Source: Acidiphilium iwatense (GTDB taxonomy: Bacteria; Pseudomonadota; Alphaproteobacteria; Acetobacterales; Acetobacteraceae). Taken from it: 64,000 nt of DNA. The position numbers were made by a program, and so were the translations under genes. The notes under the pieces were generated by a model. That model made no database searches, was not told where the DNA came from, and saw only the letters and a list, made by a program, of their open reading frames with translations. Numbering within the stretch: the first letter of the stretch is position 1; every line of letters begins with the position of its first letter. This document shows, piece by piece, positions 9,683-17,653 of this stretch. Location: positions 59,837 to 123,836 of the forward strand of contig NZ_JAKGBZ010000007.1 of NCBI RefSeq assembly GCF_021556475.1, in the 5' to 3' direction.

Positions 9683-10185
9683 GCGGCGGGAATCCTTGTC
9701 GCGGTTGCGAGGTGATGGGCATGACAGATCGCCACCGCCAGCGCATCGGCGGCATCGGCGCGGGTGATCGCCGCCCCCGGCAGCAGCCGCCGCACCATTA
9801 GCGCGACCTGGGATTTCTCGGCAGCTCCGGTGCCGACCACCGAACGCTTGACGGTTTTCGCGCCATATTCGGCAACCGGCACGCCCGCCCGCGCCGGCGC
9901 CAGCAGCACCACGCCGCGCGCGTAGCCGAGCTTGAGCGTCGCGGTCGCGTTGCGGTTTACATAGGTCTCCTCGACGGCGGCGTGATCGGGCATGAAGTCG
10001 GTAAGCAGGCGGTTCAATGCCGCGTCCAGCGCGCGCAGCCGCTCGGGCACCGAGGCATCGCCGTCGGTGCCGATCACTCCGTCGGCGATGTGGCGCAGCC
10101 GGTTGCCATCGGCTTCGATGATGCCGAAGCCGGTGAACCGCAGGCCCGGATCGAGCCCCAATATGCGCAGCGGGCGAATCGGCAT
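9679..10185 (-). CDS. ruvC: Holliday junction resolvase RuvC
   Basis: A 168-residue RNase-H-fold endonuclease. The four acidic active-site positions are recognisable: LGLDPGL near the N terminus, AVEETYVNRN in the middle, and the two aspartates in RADAADALAVAICH near the C terminus. It cuts junctions held by RuvAB. The ATG at 10185 was chosen because the protein then begins MPIRPLRILGLDPG, normal for the family. It lies 14 bp after the YebC-family gene and overlaps ruvA, giving the order regulator-ruvC-ruvA-ruvB. Confidence 0.96.
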   Translation of the reverse strand: MPIRPLRILGLDPGLRFTGFGIIEADGNRLRHIADGVIGTDGDASVPERLRALDAALNRLLTDFMPDHAAVEETYVNRNATATLKLGYARGVVLLAPARAGVPVAEYGAKTVKRSVVGTGAAEKSQVALMVRRLLPGAAITRADAADALAVAICHAHHLATATRIPAA

Positions 10186-10199
10186 TTCCGCACTATAGA

Positions 10200-10949
10200 T
10201 CAGGCGGAGAGCGCCTGCATCACCGGCTCGGGAATTTCGAAATTCGCGTAGACGTTCTGCACGTCGTCGCTGTCGTCGAGCGCGTCGATCAGCTTGAGCA
10301 CCGCGCGCGCGGCATCCTCGCCCAGCGCGATGCTGGTCGAAGGCCGCCAATCGAGTTTCGCGGTCTCGGGCTCGCCGAATTTCTGCTCCAGCGCGTCGCG
10401 CACCGCGAAAAACGCATCCACCGCGCAGGTGATTTCATGGCCGTCGGCGCCGCTTTCGACATCGTCGGCGCCGGCCTCGATCGCGGCTTCGAGCATATCG
10501 TCGGCACTCGCGGCATCGGCGGGATAGCGCACCACGCCGAGGCGACCGAACAGGAAGGCGACCGAATTGCTCTCGCCCAGCGCGCCGCCATGCTTGGAGA
10601 ACGCGGCGCGGATGTCGGAGGCGGTGCGGTTGCGGTTATCGGTCAGCGCCTCGACGATGATGGCGATCCCCGAAGGCCCGTAGCCCTCGTAGCGCACCTC
10701 GGCGAAATCGTCGCCGCTGCCGCCGCCGCTGGCTTTCTTGATCGCCCGTTCGATCGTGTCGCGCGGCATGTTGGCCTGGCGCGCGGCGGCGCAGGCGGCG
10801 CGCAGGCGCGGATTGGCGGCGGGGTCGGGCAGTCCCTGCCGTGCCGAAACCGTGATCTCGCGGATCAGCTTGGCGAATTGCCGCGCCCGGCGCGCATCCT
10901 GCGCGCCCTTGCGGTGCATGATGTTCTTGAATTGCGAATGTCCGGCCAT
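10200..10949 (-). CDS. YebC/PmpR-family (TACO1-like) protein
   Basis: A 249-residue protein beginning [18 protein letters not shown], the near-invariant start of the YebC/PmpR/TACO1 family, with [19 protein letters not shown] and [23 protein letters not shown] later. Members are described as DNA-binding regulators or as translation factors that relieve ribosome stalling, depending on subgroup, so I give only the family. It is very commonly placed directly upstream of ruvC, as here (14 bp gap). Confidence 0.95.
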   Translation of the reverse strand: MAGHSQFKNIMHRKGAQDARRARQFAKLIREITVSARQGLPDPAANPRLRAACAAARQANMPRDTIERAIKKASGGGSGDDFAEVRYEGYGPSGIAIIVEALTDNRNRTASDIRAAFSKHGGALGESNSVAFLFGRLGVVRYPADAASADDMLEAAIEAGADDVESGADGHEITCAVDAFFAVRDALEQKFGEPETAKLDWRPSTSIALGEDAARAVLKLIDALDDSDDVQNVYANFEIPEPVMQALSA

Positions 10950-11018
10950 GTTCAGTCGTCGGTTTTCAGTTGTCGGTCATCAGAAAGACCGGAGCCATAG
11001 CAGCGCTCGTGCCCGATG

Positions 11019-12173
11019 TCAGGAGGTGACGATGGCGCGGATCGCCGCGGCAAGCCGCGGCGCGGTCGCCTGGAGCGCGTAATGTTCGGCGGCGCGCTCG
11101 CGCGCGGCGACGCCCATGGCGCGGCGGAGCGGAACATCGTCGCGCAGCCGGCGCAGCCGGTCGCACCACGCGGCTGCATCCCCCGCCAGAAATCCGGTGA
11201 CGCCGTCCTGCACGATGGCCCGGTTGGCGCCGATCGGGCTGCCGATCGGTGCGCGGCCGGCGGCCATGTATTGCACGAGCTTATAGCCGGATTTGCCGCG
11301 CGCCCAGGCATCGTCGGGCAGCGGCATGATGCCGACATGGCACTGGCCGATCAGGTGCGCTTCGGTCGCCTCGCTCCAGGGCATATGCCGGCAGGTCACG
11401 CCGTCGATCGCGAAACCGGGTGCCCCGATCACCAGCAGTTCCAGCGGCGCCTCGGCGGCGAGCGTGCGCAGCGGCCCGGCGATGCTGGCGAGATAGGGTG
11501 CGGTGACCGGCGTGCCGATCCAGCCGACGGTGAACGGCCCGCCCGGCTCCCCGGCGATCGGATAATGGTCCAGATCGACCACGGTGGGCAGCAGCAATAC
11601 GTTGCGTGCCCCGGCGCCGATCGCCCAGTCGCGCAGCGTCTCGTTGGCGACGATGGTGAGCGAGGCGCGCCGCAGCAAAGCGGGGAATTTGCCGCCGAGC
11701 AAAGTGCGCACCAGCCGGTTGCCCCCGCCGCCGTAGCGCAGGAACCAGGCATCGTCGAAATCGAGAATGAAATTTTTCTCGCCGAGCAAGGCGCGTTCCA
11801 GCACTGCCGGCAGGAACGGCAGCAATTCCTTCTCGATCCAGACGAGATCATGGTTTCGGATCGCGGCACGCAGCCCCGCCGCCCGGCCATAGGCGGCGAG
11901 AACCGGCTTCACGCGCGACCCGCCTTCATACAGCGCGCGGATATAGCCATCCGACAGGAACGGTCGCGCGGTGCAGGCGATGCCGAATTCCGCCAGCCTC
12001 GGCGCATATTGCAGAAGCCGCAGACGGCTGCTCGCCCCCAGCCGCCCGTAGCGCGTGGCCATCAGCACGCGCAACGGTGCGGACGGAGCACGCTCCACCT
12101 GTGACCGTCCCGTTTCGGTCACTTGGGTCGGGCCGGCTCGGTCAGCCCGGTCGAGATGAACGCTTATCGACAT
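11019..12173 (-). CDS. GT4-like glycosyltransferase
   Basis: A 384-residue GT-B glycosyltransferase. After a non-conserved N-terminal 35 residues, VLMATRYGRLGASSRLR starts the first Rossmann domain; the second has FTVGWIGTPVTAPYL and the conserved donor-site stretch GIMPLPDDAWARGKSGYKLVQYMAAGRAPIGSPIG, where the Gly/Lys-Tyr-Leu-Glu-like segment normally binds the nucleotide sugar. Sugar and acceptor cannot be read from sequence. ATG 12173 is used; a later in-frame ATG (at MATRYGRL) is also possible. It is separated by 150 bp of AT-rich sequence from the MFS gene and by 69 bp from the YebC-family gene. Confidence 0.82.
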   Translation of the reverse strand: MSISVHLDRADRAGPTQVTETGRSQVERAPSAPLRVLMATRYGRLGASSRLRLLQYAPRLAEFGIACTARPFLSDGYIRALYEGGSRVKPVLAAYGRAAGLRAAIRNHDLVWIEKELLPFLPAVLERALLGEKNFILDFDDAWFLRYGGGGNRLVRTLLGGKFPALLRRASLTIVANETLRDWAIGAGARNVLLLPTVVDLDHYPIAGEPGGPFTVGWIGTPVTAPYLASIAGPLRTLAAEAPLELLVIGAPGFAIDGVTCRHMPWSEATEAHLIGQCHVGIMPLPDDAWARGKSGYKLVQYMAAGRAPIGSPIGANRAIVQDGVTGFLAGDAAAWCDRLRRLRDDVPLRRAMGVAARERAAEHYALQATAPRLAAAIRAIVTS

Positions 12174-12323
12174 GATCCATCATGTGGGTAATGGCGCGAA
12201 AATTTCCGCCCCGGCGGCCGATCAAAAGCCGAATATCGAATGATTTCAAGAGGCGCTCGAAAATATTTCGAGTATGTGTCAAATATATTGATTTCGCCTC
12301 GTTTTGAGACGTTTTGAGCGTTC

Positions 12324-13511
12324 CTATGTCGCCTTGGCCGGTTGCGATGTTGCGACCAGCCATGCGGCGGCGACCAGCATCGCCGCGACCATCACGAACG
12401 GCGCGCCGGGCAGCCGCCAGGGAACATCGCGGCTGAACGCGTCGAACACTGCCGCACCGGCCAGCGGCGCCACGATCGCGGTCAGTCCCTCGATCGAGGA
12501 CAGCGCGCCATTCATCCGCCCCTGCTGATCCGCCGGAATCGCACGCGACAGCATGCTGCGAATCGCCGGATTCGCGATCGAGCCGAGCGCGATGAAGATC
12601 ACTCCGGCGAACATCCAGGCTGGGGCAGCGGCCAGGCCGAAGATCAGATAGCCGGCCGCGTTGCAGCAAAAGCCGATCAGCGCGGTACCGCGTTCGCCGA
12701 ACCATCCCACGGCGTGCTTGACCAGGCCGAATTGCACGATCGAGGAGGCAATTCCCACGGCGGTGAAAAATACGCCGTTCTGGCGCGGTCCCCAGCCGAA
12801 CCGGAGTTCGGCGTACAGCACGAAAACCGCCTGCAGCGCGCCAAGTCCGAACCAGCGCACGCTCCATGCGGCGGCGAGGCGCCAGAGCCGCGGTGCCGCC
12901 GCCAGAACGCGCATCGCGCCCAGCGGGGTCGCATCGCGCAGCCGCAATTCCCGTCGCCGCTCGGGCGGCAATGATTCCGGCAAGACGAATACGCCATACA
13001 ATACGTTCAGCGCGACGAGACAAGCCGCGATCACAAACGGCAGGCGCAGATCGATCGCGCCCAGAAATCCGCCCAGCATCGGGCCCGCCATGAAACCGAG
13101 GCCGAAGGCCGCACCGATCATGCCGAACCGCTGCGCCCGCTGCTCCGGCGGGGTGATGTCGGCGATATAGGCGCTCGCCGCCGAGACATTCCCGGCGGTG
13201 GCGCCCGCGATCATCCTGCCGATGAACAGCCAGCCGATGGTGGGTGCCGCGGCAAGAAGCAGGTAATTCGCCGCGCTGCCGGATAAGGAAATCAGGATCA
13301 GCTTGCGCCGGCCGAATCGGTCGCTCAACTGGCCGAGCACCGGGGCCGCGAAAAACTGGGCCGCCGCGAAGGTCATGCTGAGCACGCCCACCCACAAGGC
13401 CGCGTGCGAGGGCGGCACATCGGCGAGTTTCTGGACCAGGGCAGGCAGGATCGGCGCGATCAGACCGAAGCCGAGCGAGTCGATCACCAGGACCGCGAAA
13501 ATGAAGCCCAT
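12324..13511 (-). CDS. MFS drug-type efflux transporter (TetA/TCR-like)
   Basis: A 395-residue major facilitator protein with about 12 membrane segments. The loop between helices 2 and 3 is LGQLSDRFGRRKLIL, a standard motif A, and the helix 5 region AFGLGFMAGPMLGGFLG matches motif C of drug:H+ antiporters. Overall it resembles the tetracycline-resistance/TCR subgroup, but tetracycline as substrate is not shown by the sequence. The leader just before the start contains a palindromic repeat that begins 12 bp upstream of the ATG. No regulator gene is adjacent. Confidence 0.85.
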   Translation of the reverse strand: MGFIFAVLVIDSLGFGLIAPILPALVQKLADVPPSHAALWVGVLSMTFAAAQFFAAPVLGQLSDRFGRRKLILISLSGSAANYLLLAAAPTIGWLFIGRMIAGATAGNVSAASAYIADITPPEQRAQRFGMIGAAFGLGFMAGPMLGGFLGAIDLRLPFVIAACLVALNVLYGVFVLPESLPPERRRELRLRDATPLGAMRVLAAAPRLWRLAAAWSVRWFGLGALQAVFVLYAELRFGWGPRQNGVFFTAVGIASSIVQFGLVKHAVGWFGERGTALIGFCCNAAGYLIFGLAAAPAWMFAGVIFIALGSIANPAIRSMLSRAIPADQQGRMNGALSSIEGLTAIVAPLAGAAVFDAFSRDVPWRLPGAPFVMVAAMLVAAAWLVATSQPAKAT

Positions 13512-13523
13512 GATTTCAGGGGG

Positions 13524-13617
13524 ACACTAGCAAACGTATGATTCTAGTGTGGTGGTTCCGAAGTTCCTAAAATCACCACCGCGAATACGTAGGAACTTCA
13601 GAACCAAAAACCACACT
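13524..13617 (+). repeat. Palindromic dispersed repeat, copy 1
   Basis: A 94-bp element made of a short left flank (ACACTAGCAAACGTATGATT) and a large imperfect hairpin: left arm 13546-13569, right arm 13590-13617, both ending on AGTGTGG/CCACACT at the base and on GTTCCTA/TAGGAAC at the tip, with a 20-nt loop. The arms differ by a TTTT-like insertion and one C/T change. A second copy lies at 54476-54570 with the two arms exchanged. Confidence 0.85.
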
Positions 13618-13672
13618 AAATTGTTTATTTGAAGCGGATGGCGGCCTGAAGCGATAGGCGCGGGCGGAAAAC

Positions 13673-13748
13673 TGGCTCCCGGAGTAGGACTCGAACCTAC
13701 GACCCAGCGGTTAACAGCCGCTTGCTCTACCAGCTGAGCTATCCGGGA
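13673..13748 (-). tRNA. tRNA-Asn (GTT)
   Basis: A 76-nt cloverleaf on the minus strand: acceptor arm TCCCGGA paired with TCCGGGA, D-arm GCTCAGCTGGTAGAGC, anticodon loop CTGTTAA with anticodon GTT, T-arm GGTTCGAGTCC, and an encoded CCA end. All arms pair normally. Confidence 0.96.
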
Positions 13749-13870
13749 ACCGTGAACCGCGTCTTAGCCAAGCGGACCGGCGATGGCAACAGGCGGGAAA
13801 CCGATATCGGCCATCCGCGACCCATGCGCTCTTGGGGCGGCGCGCGGCCTATGCTAAGGCGCGATCGGAA

Positions 13871-13954
13871 GCGAGAGTGGCGGAATGGTAGACGCACGCG
13901 ACTCAAAATCGCGCGTCGCAAGACATGGGGGTTCGAGTCCCCCCTCTCGCACCA
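13871..13954 (+). tRNA. tRNA-Leu (CAA)
   Basis: An 84-nt class II tRNA: acceptor GCGAGAG with CTCTCGC, D-arm region GGCGGAATGGTAGACGC typical of leucine tRNAs, anticodon stem CGCGA/TCGCG with loop CTCAAAA (anticodon CAA, reads UUG), a short extra arm, T-arm GGGGGTTCGAGTCCCCC and encoded CCA. Its 3' end is only 4 bp from the stop codon of the convergent glycosyltransferase gene. Confidence 0.96.
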
Positions 13955-13958
13955 TGTC

Positions 13959-16703
13959 CTAATCTTGTATCGTCATCCGGCGCGGGCGCGCCTTCTCGCG
14001 CATCGGCGGCAGCTTGGACGCGGCGATCTTCTTGCTCATGCCCACGGGCTTCTTGCCGTTCGCCTTCCGCGCAGCCCGGTCCTTCGGTGAAGGTTTCGCC
14101 GCCGCTCCCGGCCGGACCGGCGCGATCGGATAGGGGGTCGGCGTCGGGCGCGCGAGCCGCATTTCGTCCTGCGGATCGAGCCGGCGCAGATCGCGATACA
14201 GCCCGCCCTCGCGCGCGAAATGCCGGTTGTAGAACGGGTCGTGCGGCAGAACATGGTCCCAGCGGTCGCGCATCGCCTCGTTCTCGCGCATGAAACGCGA
14301 CAATTTGTCCTCGTCGAGATCGTCGCCCCGGCTCATGCTCTCGCGATGTTCGCAGACCACGTCAGGCGTGAAGACGATCCGGTATCCCGCCTCCCTGATC
14401 TTGACGCAAAGATCGACATCGTTGAACGCGATACCGAGTTCCGCCGCGTCGAACCCGCCCGCCGCGTCGAACGCCGCGCGCCGCACCAGCATGCAGGCAG
14501 CGGTGACGGCGGCGACCTCGCGCGCCGCGATCGCATGGGCGATATAGCCGGGCGCCGTGCCGGGCAGGCCGCGGAACGCATGGTCGGCAACCCCGCCGAC
14601 ACCCAGCACCACGCCCGCGTGCTGCACTGTGCCGTTGGGGTAGAGCAGCTTCGCGCCGACCGCGCCGATCCGCGGATCGGCCAGCGCCTCGTTCAGCATG
14701 GTGCGCAGCCAGTTCGGATCACTCACGATCACGTCGTTGTTCATGAACAGGAGGAACGGATGCTTCACCGCCGCCACGCCGCGATTGTTGATCATCGAGT
14801 AGTTGAACGGCTCGGCGATCCGAATGACCTTGGTGCCCGGCAGATTGCCCTGTTCGGCGCAGAATGCCTCCGCATCCGCGCCCTGCGACCAGTTGTCGAG
14901 CAGAATGATCTCTATTTTCATCCCCCCGCTATGCTTACGGATCGCCTCGACGCATTGGCGCGTCAGGTCGATGTGGTTTCGGAACGGAATCAGGATCGAC
15001 ACGCCCGGATCGTCGTTCAGCCGGAAACTGGTCCGATAGCAGGTCAGCGCGCCGCGCCGCTCCACCTTCGCGGGCAGGTTGCGGCGCCTGAGGTGCTCGG
15101 CCACCGCGACCTCGCCGGCCAGCGCCGCGCGCGGCTTGGCGCTCGCGCCGGAGCCCGCCGTCGATTTCGGCGTGATCCGCCAGTGATACAGGATTTCCGG
15201 CACGTGGTGGATTTCGTGTGGCAATAGCCGCTCGGAAAGGCGGAGCAGAAGGTCGTGATCCTGGGCGCCGTCGAAGCGCGGGTCGAGCCCGCCCGCCGCG
15301 CGCACCAGCGCGGTCTCGGCCAGCACAAGATGGCAGATGTAATTGAGATCGAGCAGGAAGCGGTAGTTGAAATCCGGCTTGAAATTCGGCTCGGAAACAT
15401 GCCCGTTGCGGTCGATCTTGTCCTCGTCGGAATAGAGCAATCTCGTGCCGGTCGCCGACTGGGCGCGCAGCATCACCTCCAGCGCGAACGGCTCCAGCAT
15501 ATCGTCATGATCGAAGAAGACGACGAACCCGCCGCAGGCTTCGGCCAGCGCGCGGTTGGTCGCCTCGGCGATGCCGCCGTTCTTCGCCTGGGCGAAGACG
15601 CGGATGCGCGGGTCGAGGGCGGCGAGCTTTTCCAGCGTCTCGGTCAGCGCGTCGTCGCGGCTCGCATCGTCGACCAGAATGAGTTCCCAGTTCTGCCAGG
15701 TCTGCGCCCGCACCGAATCGATTGCGGCGAGAAATTCGCCGTGATCGGGCCGATAGACCGGGCACAGCACCGAAACCAGGGGCTCGCCCTCGATCGCGCC
15801 GTAGCGCGCCTCGGCGCGGGGCAGCACCAGTGGCGCATTCTGCCGCGCCCAGGCCGGATAATCGCCGAGCGACAGGCGTTCGGCCGGCAGCGCCGCCTTC
15901 AGCTCGCGGCGCAGATGATAGGCGTAGCGGAACAATTCGTCGGCGCGGTCGATCAGATTGGCGATGCGGGTCCGCTCCGCATCGGTCGGGATCGCGATTT
16001 CCAGCGGGCTGCCGCGCAGCTTCTGGCGCTCCGGCATAGCGTGGAAATCGAGCACCACGCTCTTGCCGTGGCGCAGCTCCGGCGGCACCGCATAGGAAAA
16101 TCCGCAGGCCGGATCGGCGCCGAGCGCTTCGGCCACGTCGGCGCGGAATTCGTCGGCGGTCAGCTCTGCGATCGGCTGGCCTTTGGTCGAGATCAGCACC
16201 CGCACGCCGCCGGTCTTGGTTCTGCTGCGCTCGTCGATCCGCAGCACCCAGCCCTGGATCATGCCGTCGACCAGACCGTCGAGCACGCCGTCGATGTGCA
16301 TGCGGCTGGTCAGGCAGAAATGCAGCTCCGGCAGCACGATGCCGCCGCGTCCCGGCAGATGGATCGGATCGCCGTCCAGCGTCGCGAACGAGAGCACGTG
16401 GCGCAGCCCGTCCTGGAACCGGAGCGGGATCATGTATTCGAAGCCGACTCGGGTGGAGGGCAGGTTGAGGGTCGCGACATCCGGCCGGTTGACGTCGCAG
16501 GTCAGCACCTCGACGATCTGTCCGTCGATGATCACCCGCATCGCGAGCGGCCGGTCCGGCCGGGTCGGGTCGAGGGCCCAGCCGGCCAGCGTTGCATCCT
16601 CGATCCGGTCCAGGAAGCCGAGAATCATCCGGCCGGGCCGGACCGGGCCGGAAGGCGCTTTGGCAACGCGGTCGGATTGCTGCGAAAAAGCGCGTTTCGC
16701 CAT
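13959..16703 (-). CDS. Large two-domain GT2 glycosyltransferase
   Basis: A 914-residue protein. Residues about 25-270 hold two copies of a beta-rich module that each begin with a GxLDxxxDxxxxGW phrase (GFLDRIEDATLAGWALD; GVLDGLVDGMIQGWVL) and end with a GF..P..LR.G phrase. Then come two GT2 domains: the first with LVSVLCPVYRPDHGEF, ILVDDASRDD, FFDHDDMLEPF and YSDEDKID; the second with VSILIPFRNHIDL, FMNNDVIVSDPNWL and AFNDVDLCVKIREAG. The C terminus is basic and low-complexity. Such proteins build surface polysaccharide (O-antigen-like or rhamnan-type chains); the sugars cannot be assigned. ATG 16703 gives MAKRAFSQQ; the upstream extension is weak. It is monocistronic and convergent with tRNA-Leu. 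Confidence 0.88.
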   Translation of the reverse strand: MAKRAFSQQSDRVAKAPSGPVRPGRMILGFLDRIEDATLAGWALDPTRPDRPLAMRVIIDGQIVEVLTCDVNRPDVATLNLPSTRVGFEYMIPLRFQDGLRHVLSFATLDGDPIHLPGRGGIVLPELHFCLTSRMHIDGVLDGLVDGMIQGWVLRIDERSRTKTGGVRVLISTKGQPIAELTADEFRADVAEALGADPACGFSYAVPPELRHGKSVVLDFHAMPERQKLRGSPLEIAIPTDAERTRIANLIDRADELFRYAYHLRRELKAALPAERLSLGDYPAWARQNAPLVLPRAEARYGAIEGEPLVSVLCPVYRPDHGEFLAAIDSVRAQTWQNWELILVDDASRDDALTETLEKLAALDPRIRVFAQAKNGGIAEATNRALAEACGGFVVFFDHDDMLEPFALEVMLRAQSATGTRLLYSDEDKIDRNGHVSEPNFKPDFNYRFLLDLNYICHLVLAETALVRAAGGLDPRFDGAQDHDLLLRLSERLLPHEIHHVPEILYHWRITPKSTAGSGASAKPRAALAGEVAVAEHLRRRNLPAKVERRGALTCYRTSFRLNDDPGVSILIPFRNHIDLTRQCVEAIRKHSGGMKIEIILLDNWSQGADAEAFCAEQGNLPGTKVIRIAEPFNYSMINNRGVAAVKHPFLLFMNNDVIVSDPNWLRTMLNEALADPRIGAVGAKLLYPNGTVQHAGVVLGVGGVADHAFRGLPGTAPGYIAHAIAAREVAAVTAACMLVRRAAFDAAGGFDAAELGIAFNDVDLCVKIREAGYRIVFTPDVVCEHRESMSRGDDLDEDKLSRFMRENEAMRDRWDHVLPHDPFYNRHFAREGGLYRDLRRLDPQDEMRLARPTPTPYPIAPVRPGAAAKPSPKDRAARKANGKKPVGMSKKIAASKLPPMREKARPRRMTIQD

Positions 16704-17070
16704 AGAGTTGCCCTGCCATCTGTGATTGTCCCATCCGCGCAACGGCATTACGCGGGCGTGTCGCGATGCAATAAATTGAAATTTCCGAGGGTTCAATTAA
16801 TTTCATCGTAATTCAATGCGTTTATTTTTGGGATTTTTTCTCTGAATTTTTTTTGAAATTTGTTTTTGTTTGCGATTCTCTCGATGCGAGTACCGGGCTC
16901 GGCCGATCGGCGTGCCGGAACCCCCCTGTTGCCTTTCCCCGCGGTTCTGCGTATAGGCCGCGACTTCCAGCGCGATCGCGTCGCGAGACCGGGCCCATTG
17001 GCATGCCCGGCCGCACAACGCGCACCTTGGGCGCACCCGCGCTTCGGGCACGGACATCGAGGAGTATGAA
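16704..17070. other. Divergent intergenic region and rpmI leader
   Basis: 367 bp between a minus-strand glycosyltransferase and rpmI. The left third (about 16790-16880) is extremely T-rich on the plus strand, then the composition turns GC-rich, with several short hairpin-capable stretches (for example around CCGCGGTTCTGCGTATAGGC and GCGCGATCGCGTCGCGA). infC, which precedes rpmI in many bacteria, is absent. The GC-rich part is a candidate ribosomal-protein leader RNA, but I cannot match it to a known leader class. GAGGAGT just before 17071 is the rpmI ribosome-binding site. Confidence 0.4.
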
Positions 17071-17274
17071 ATGCCGAAAATGAAGACGAAATCGTCAGTA
17101 AAAAAGCGGTTCAAGATCACCGCCACCGGCAAGGTCATGGCCGGTCACGGCAACAAGCGCCACGGGCTGATCAATCGCTCGCAGAAAATGAAGCGCACCA
17201 ATCGGGGCATGATGGCCCTGCCCGAGCAGGACGGCAAAACCGTCAAGCAATGGGCCCCCTACGGTCTGGATTGA
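17071..17274 (+). CDS. rpmI: 50S ribosomal protein L35
   Basis: A 67-residue, highly basic protein starting [21 protein letters not shown] and containing [18 protein letters not shown], the typical L35 sequence. It is part of the large ribosomal subunit. A strong GAGGAG site sits before the ATG, and rplT follows 12 bp downstream with its own GAGGAG, so both are on one transcript. Confidence 0.98.
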   Translation: MPKMKTKSSVKKRFKITATGKVMAGHGNKRHGLINRSQKMKRTNRGMMALPEQDGKTVKQWAPYGLD

Positions 17275-17286
17275 GGAGAGCGCAGC

Positions 17287-17643
17287 ATGGCACGCGTCAA
17301 ACGGGGTGTGACCACCCACGCTCGGCACAAAAAAGTTCTGAAACAATCCAAAGGCTTCGTCGGCCGCTCCTCTTCCAGCTACCGCATCGCGCTGGAGCGC
17401 CTGGAAAAGTCGCTGCAATACGCCTATCGTGACCGCAGGGTGAAGAAGCGCGAATTCCGCGCACTCTGGATTCAGCGGATCAACGCGGCGGTGCGCGAGC
17501 ACGGCATGACCTACAGCCAGTTCATCGCTGCGCTGAAACAGGCGAATATCGAGCTTGACCGCAAGGTTCTCGCCGCGATGGCGTTCGACGACGCTGCGGG
17601 CTTCGCCGCCATCGTCGAGGCCGCGAAAGCCGCGCGCGGGTGA
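17287..17643 (+). CDS. rplT: 50S ribosomal protein L20
   Basis: A 118-residue L20, starting [20 protein letters not shown] and including [24 protein letters not shown] split over its long helix. It binds 23S rRNA early in large-subunit assembly and in several bacteria represses its own operon. The ATG has GGAGAG upstream. pheS/pheT, common downstream neighbours, do not follow; a convergent glycosyltransferase does. Confidence 0.98.
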   Translation: MARVKRGVTTHARHKKVLKQSKGFVGRSSSSYRIALERLEKSLQYAYRDRRVKKREFRALWIQRINAAVREHGMTYSQFIAALKQANIELDRKVLAAMAFDDAAGFAAIVEAAKAARG

Positions 17644-17653
17644 AAGTGTGACA

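Noticed and set aside
12256..12272. CTCGAAAATATTTCGAG palindrome as a terminator for the MFS gene
   Set aside because: It lies 50-70 bp after the MFS stop but the stem is weak and AT-rich with no T-run; it may equally belong to the promoter of the next glycosyltransferase gene, so it was not listed as a terminator.
15255..16811. 518-codon plus-strand frame opposite the GT2 gene
   Set aside because: No family features; the minus-strand frame has two full GT2 domains.
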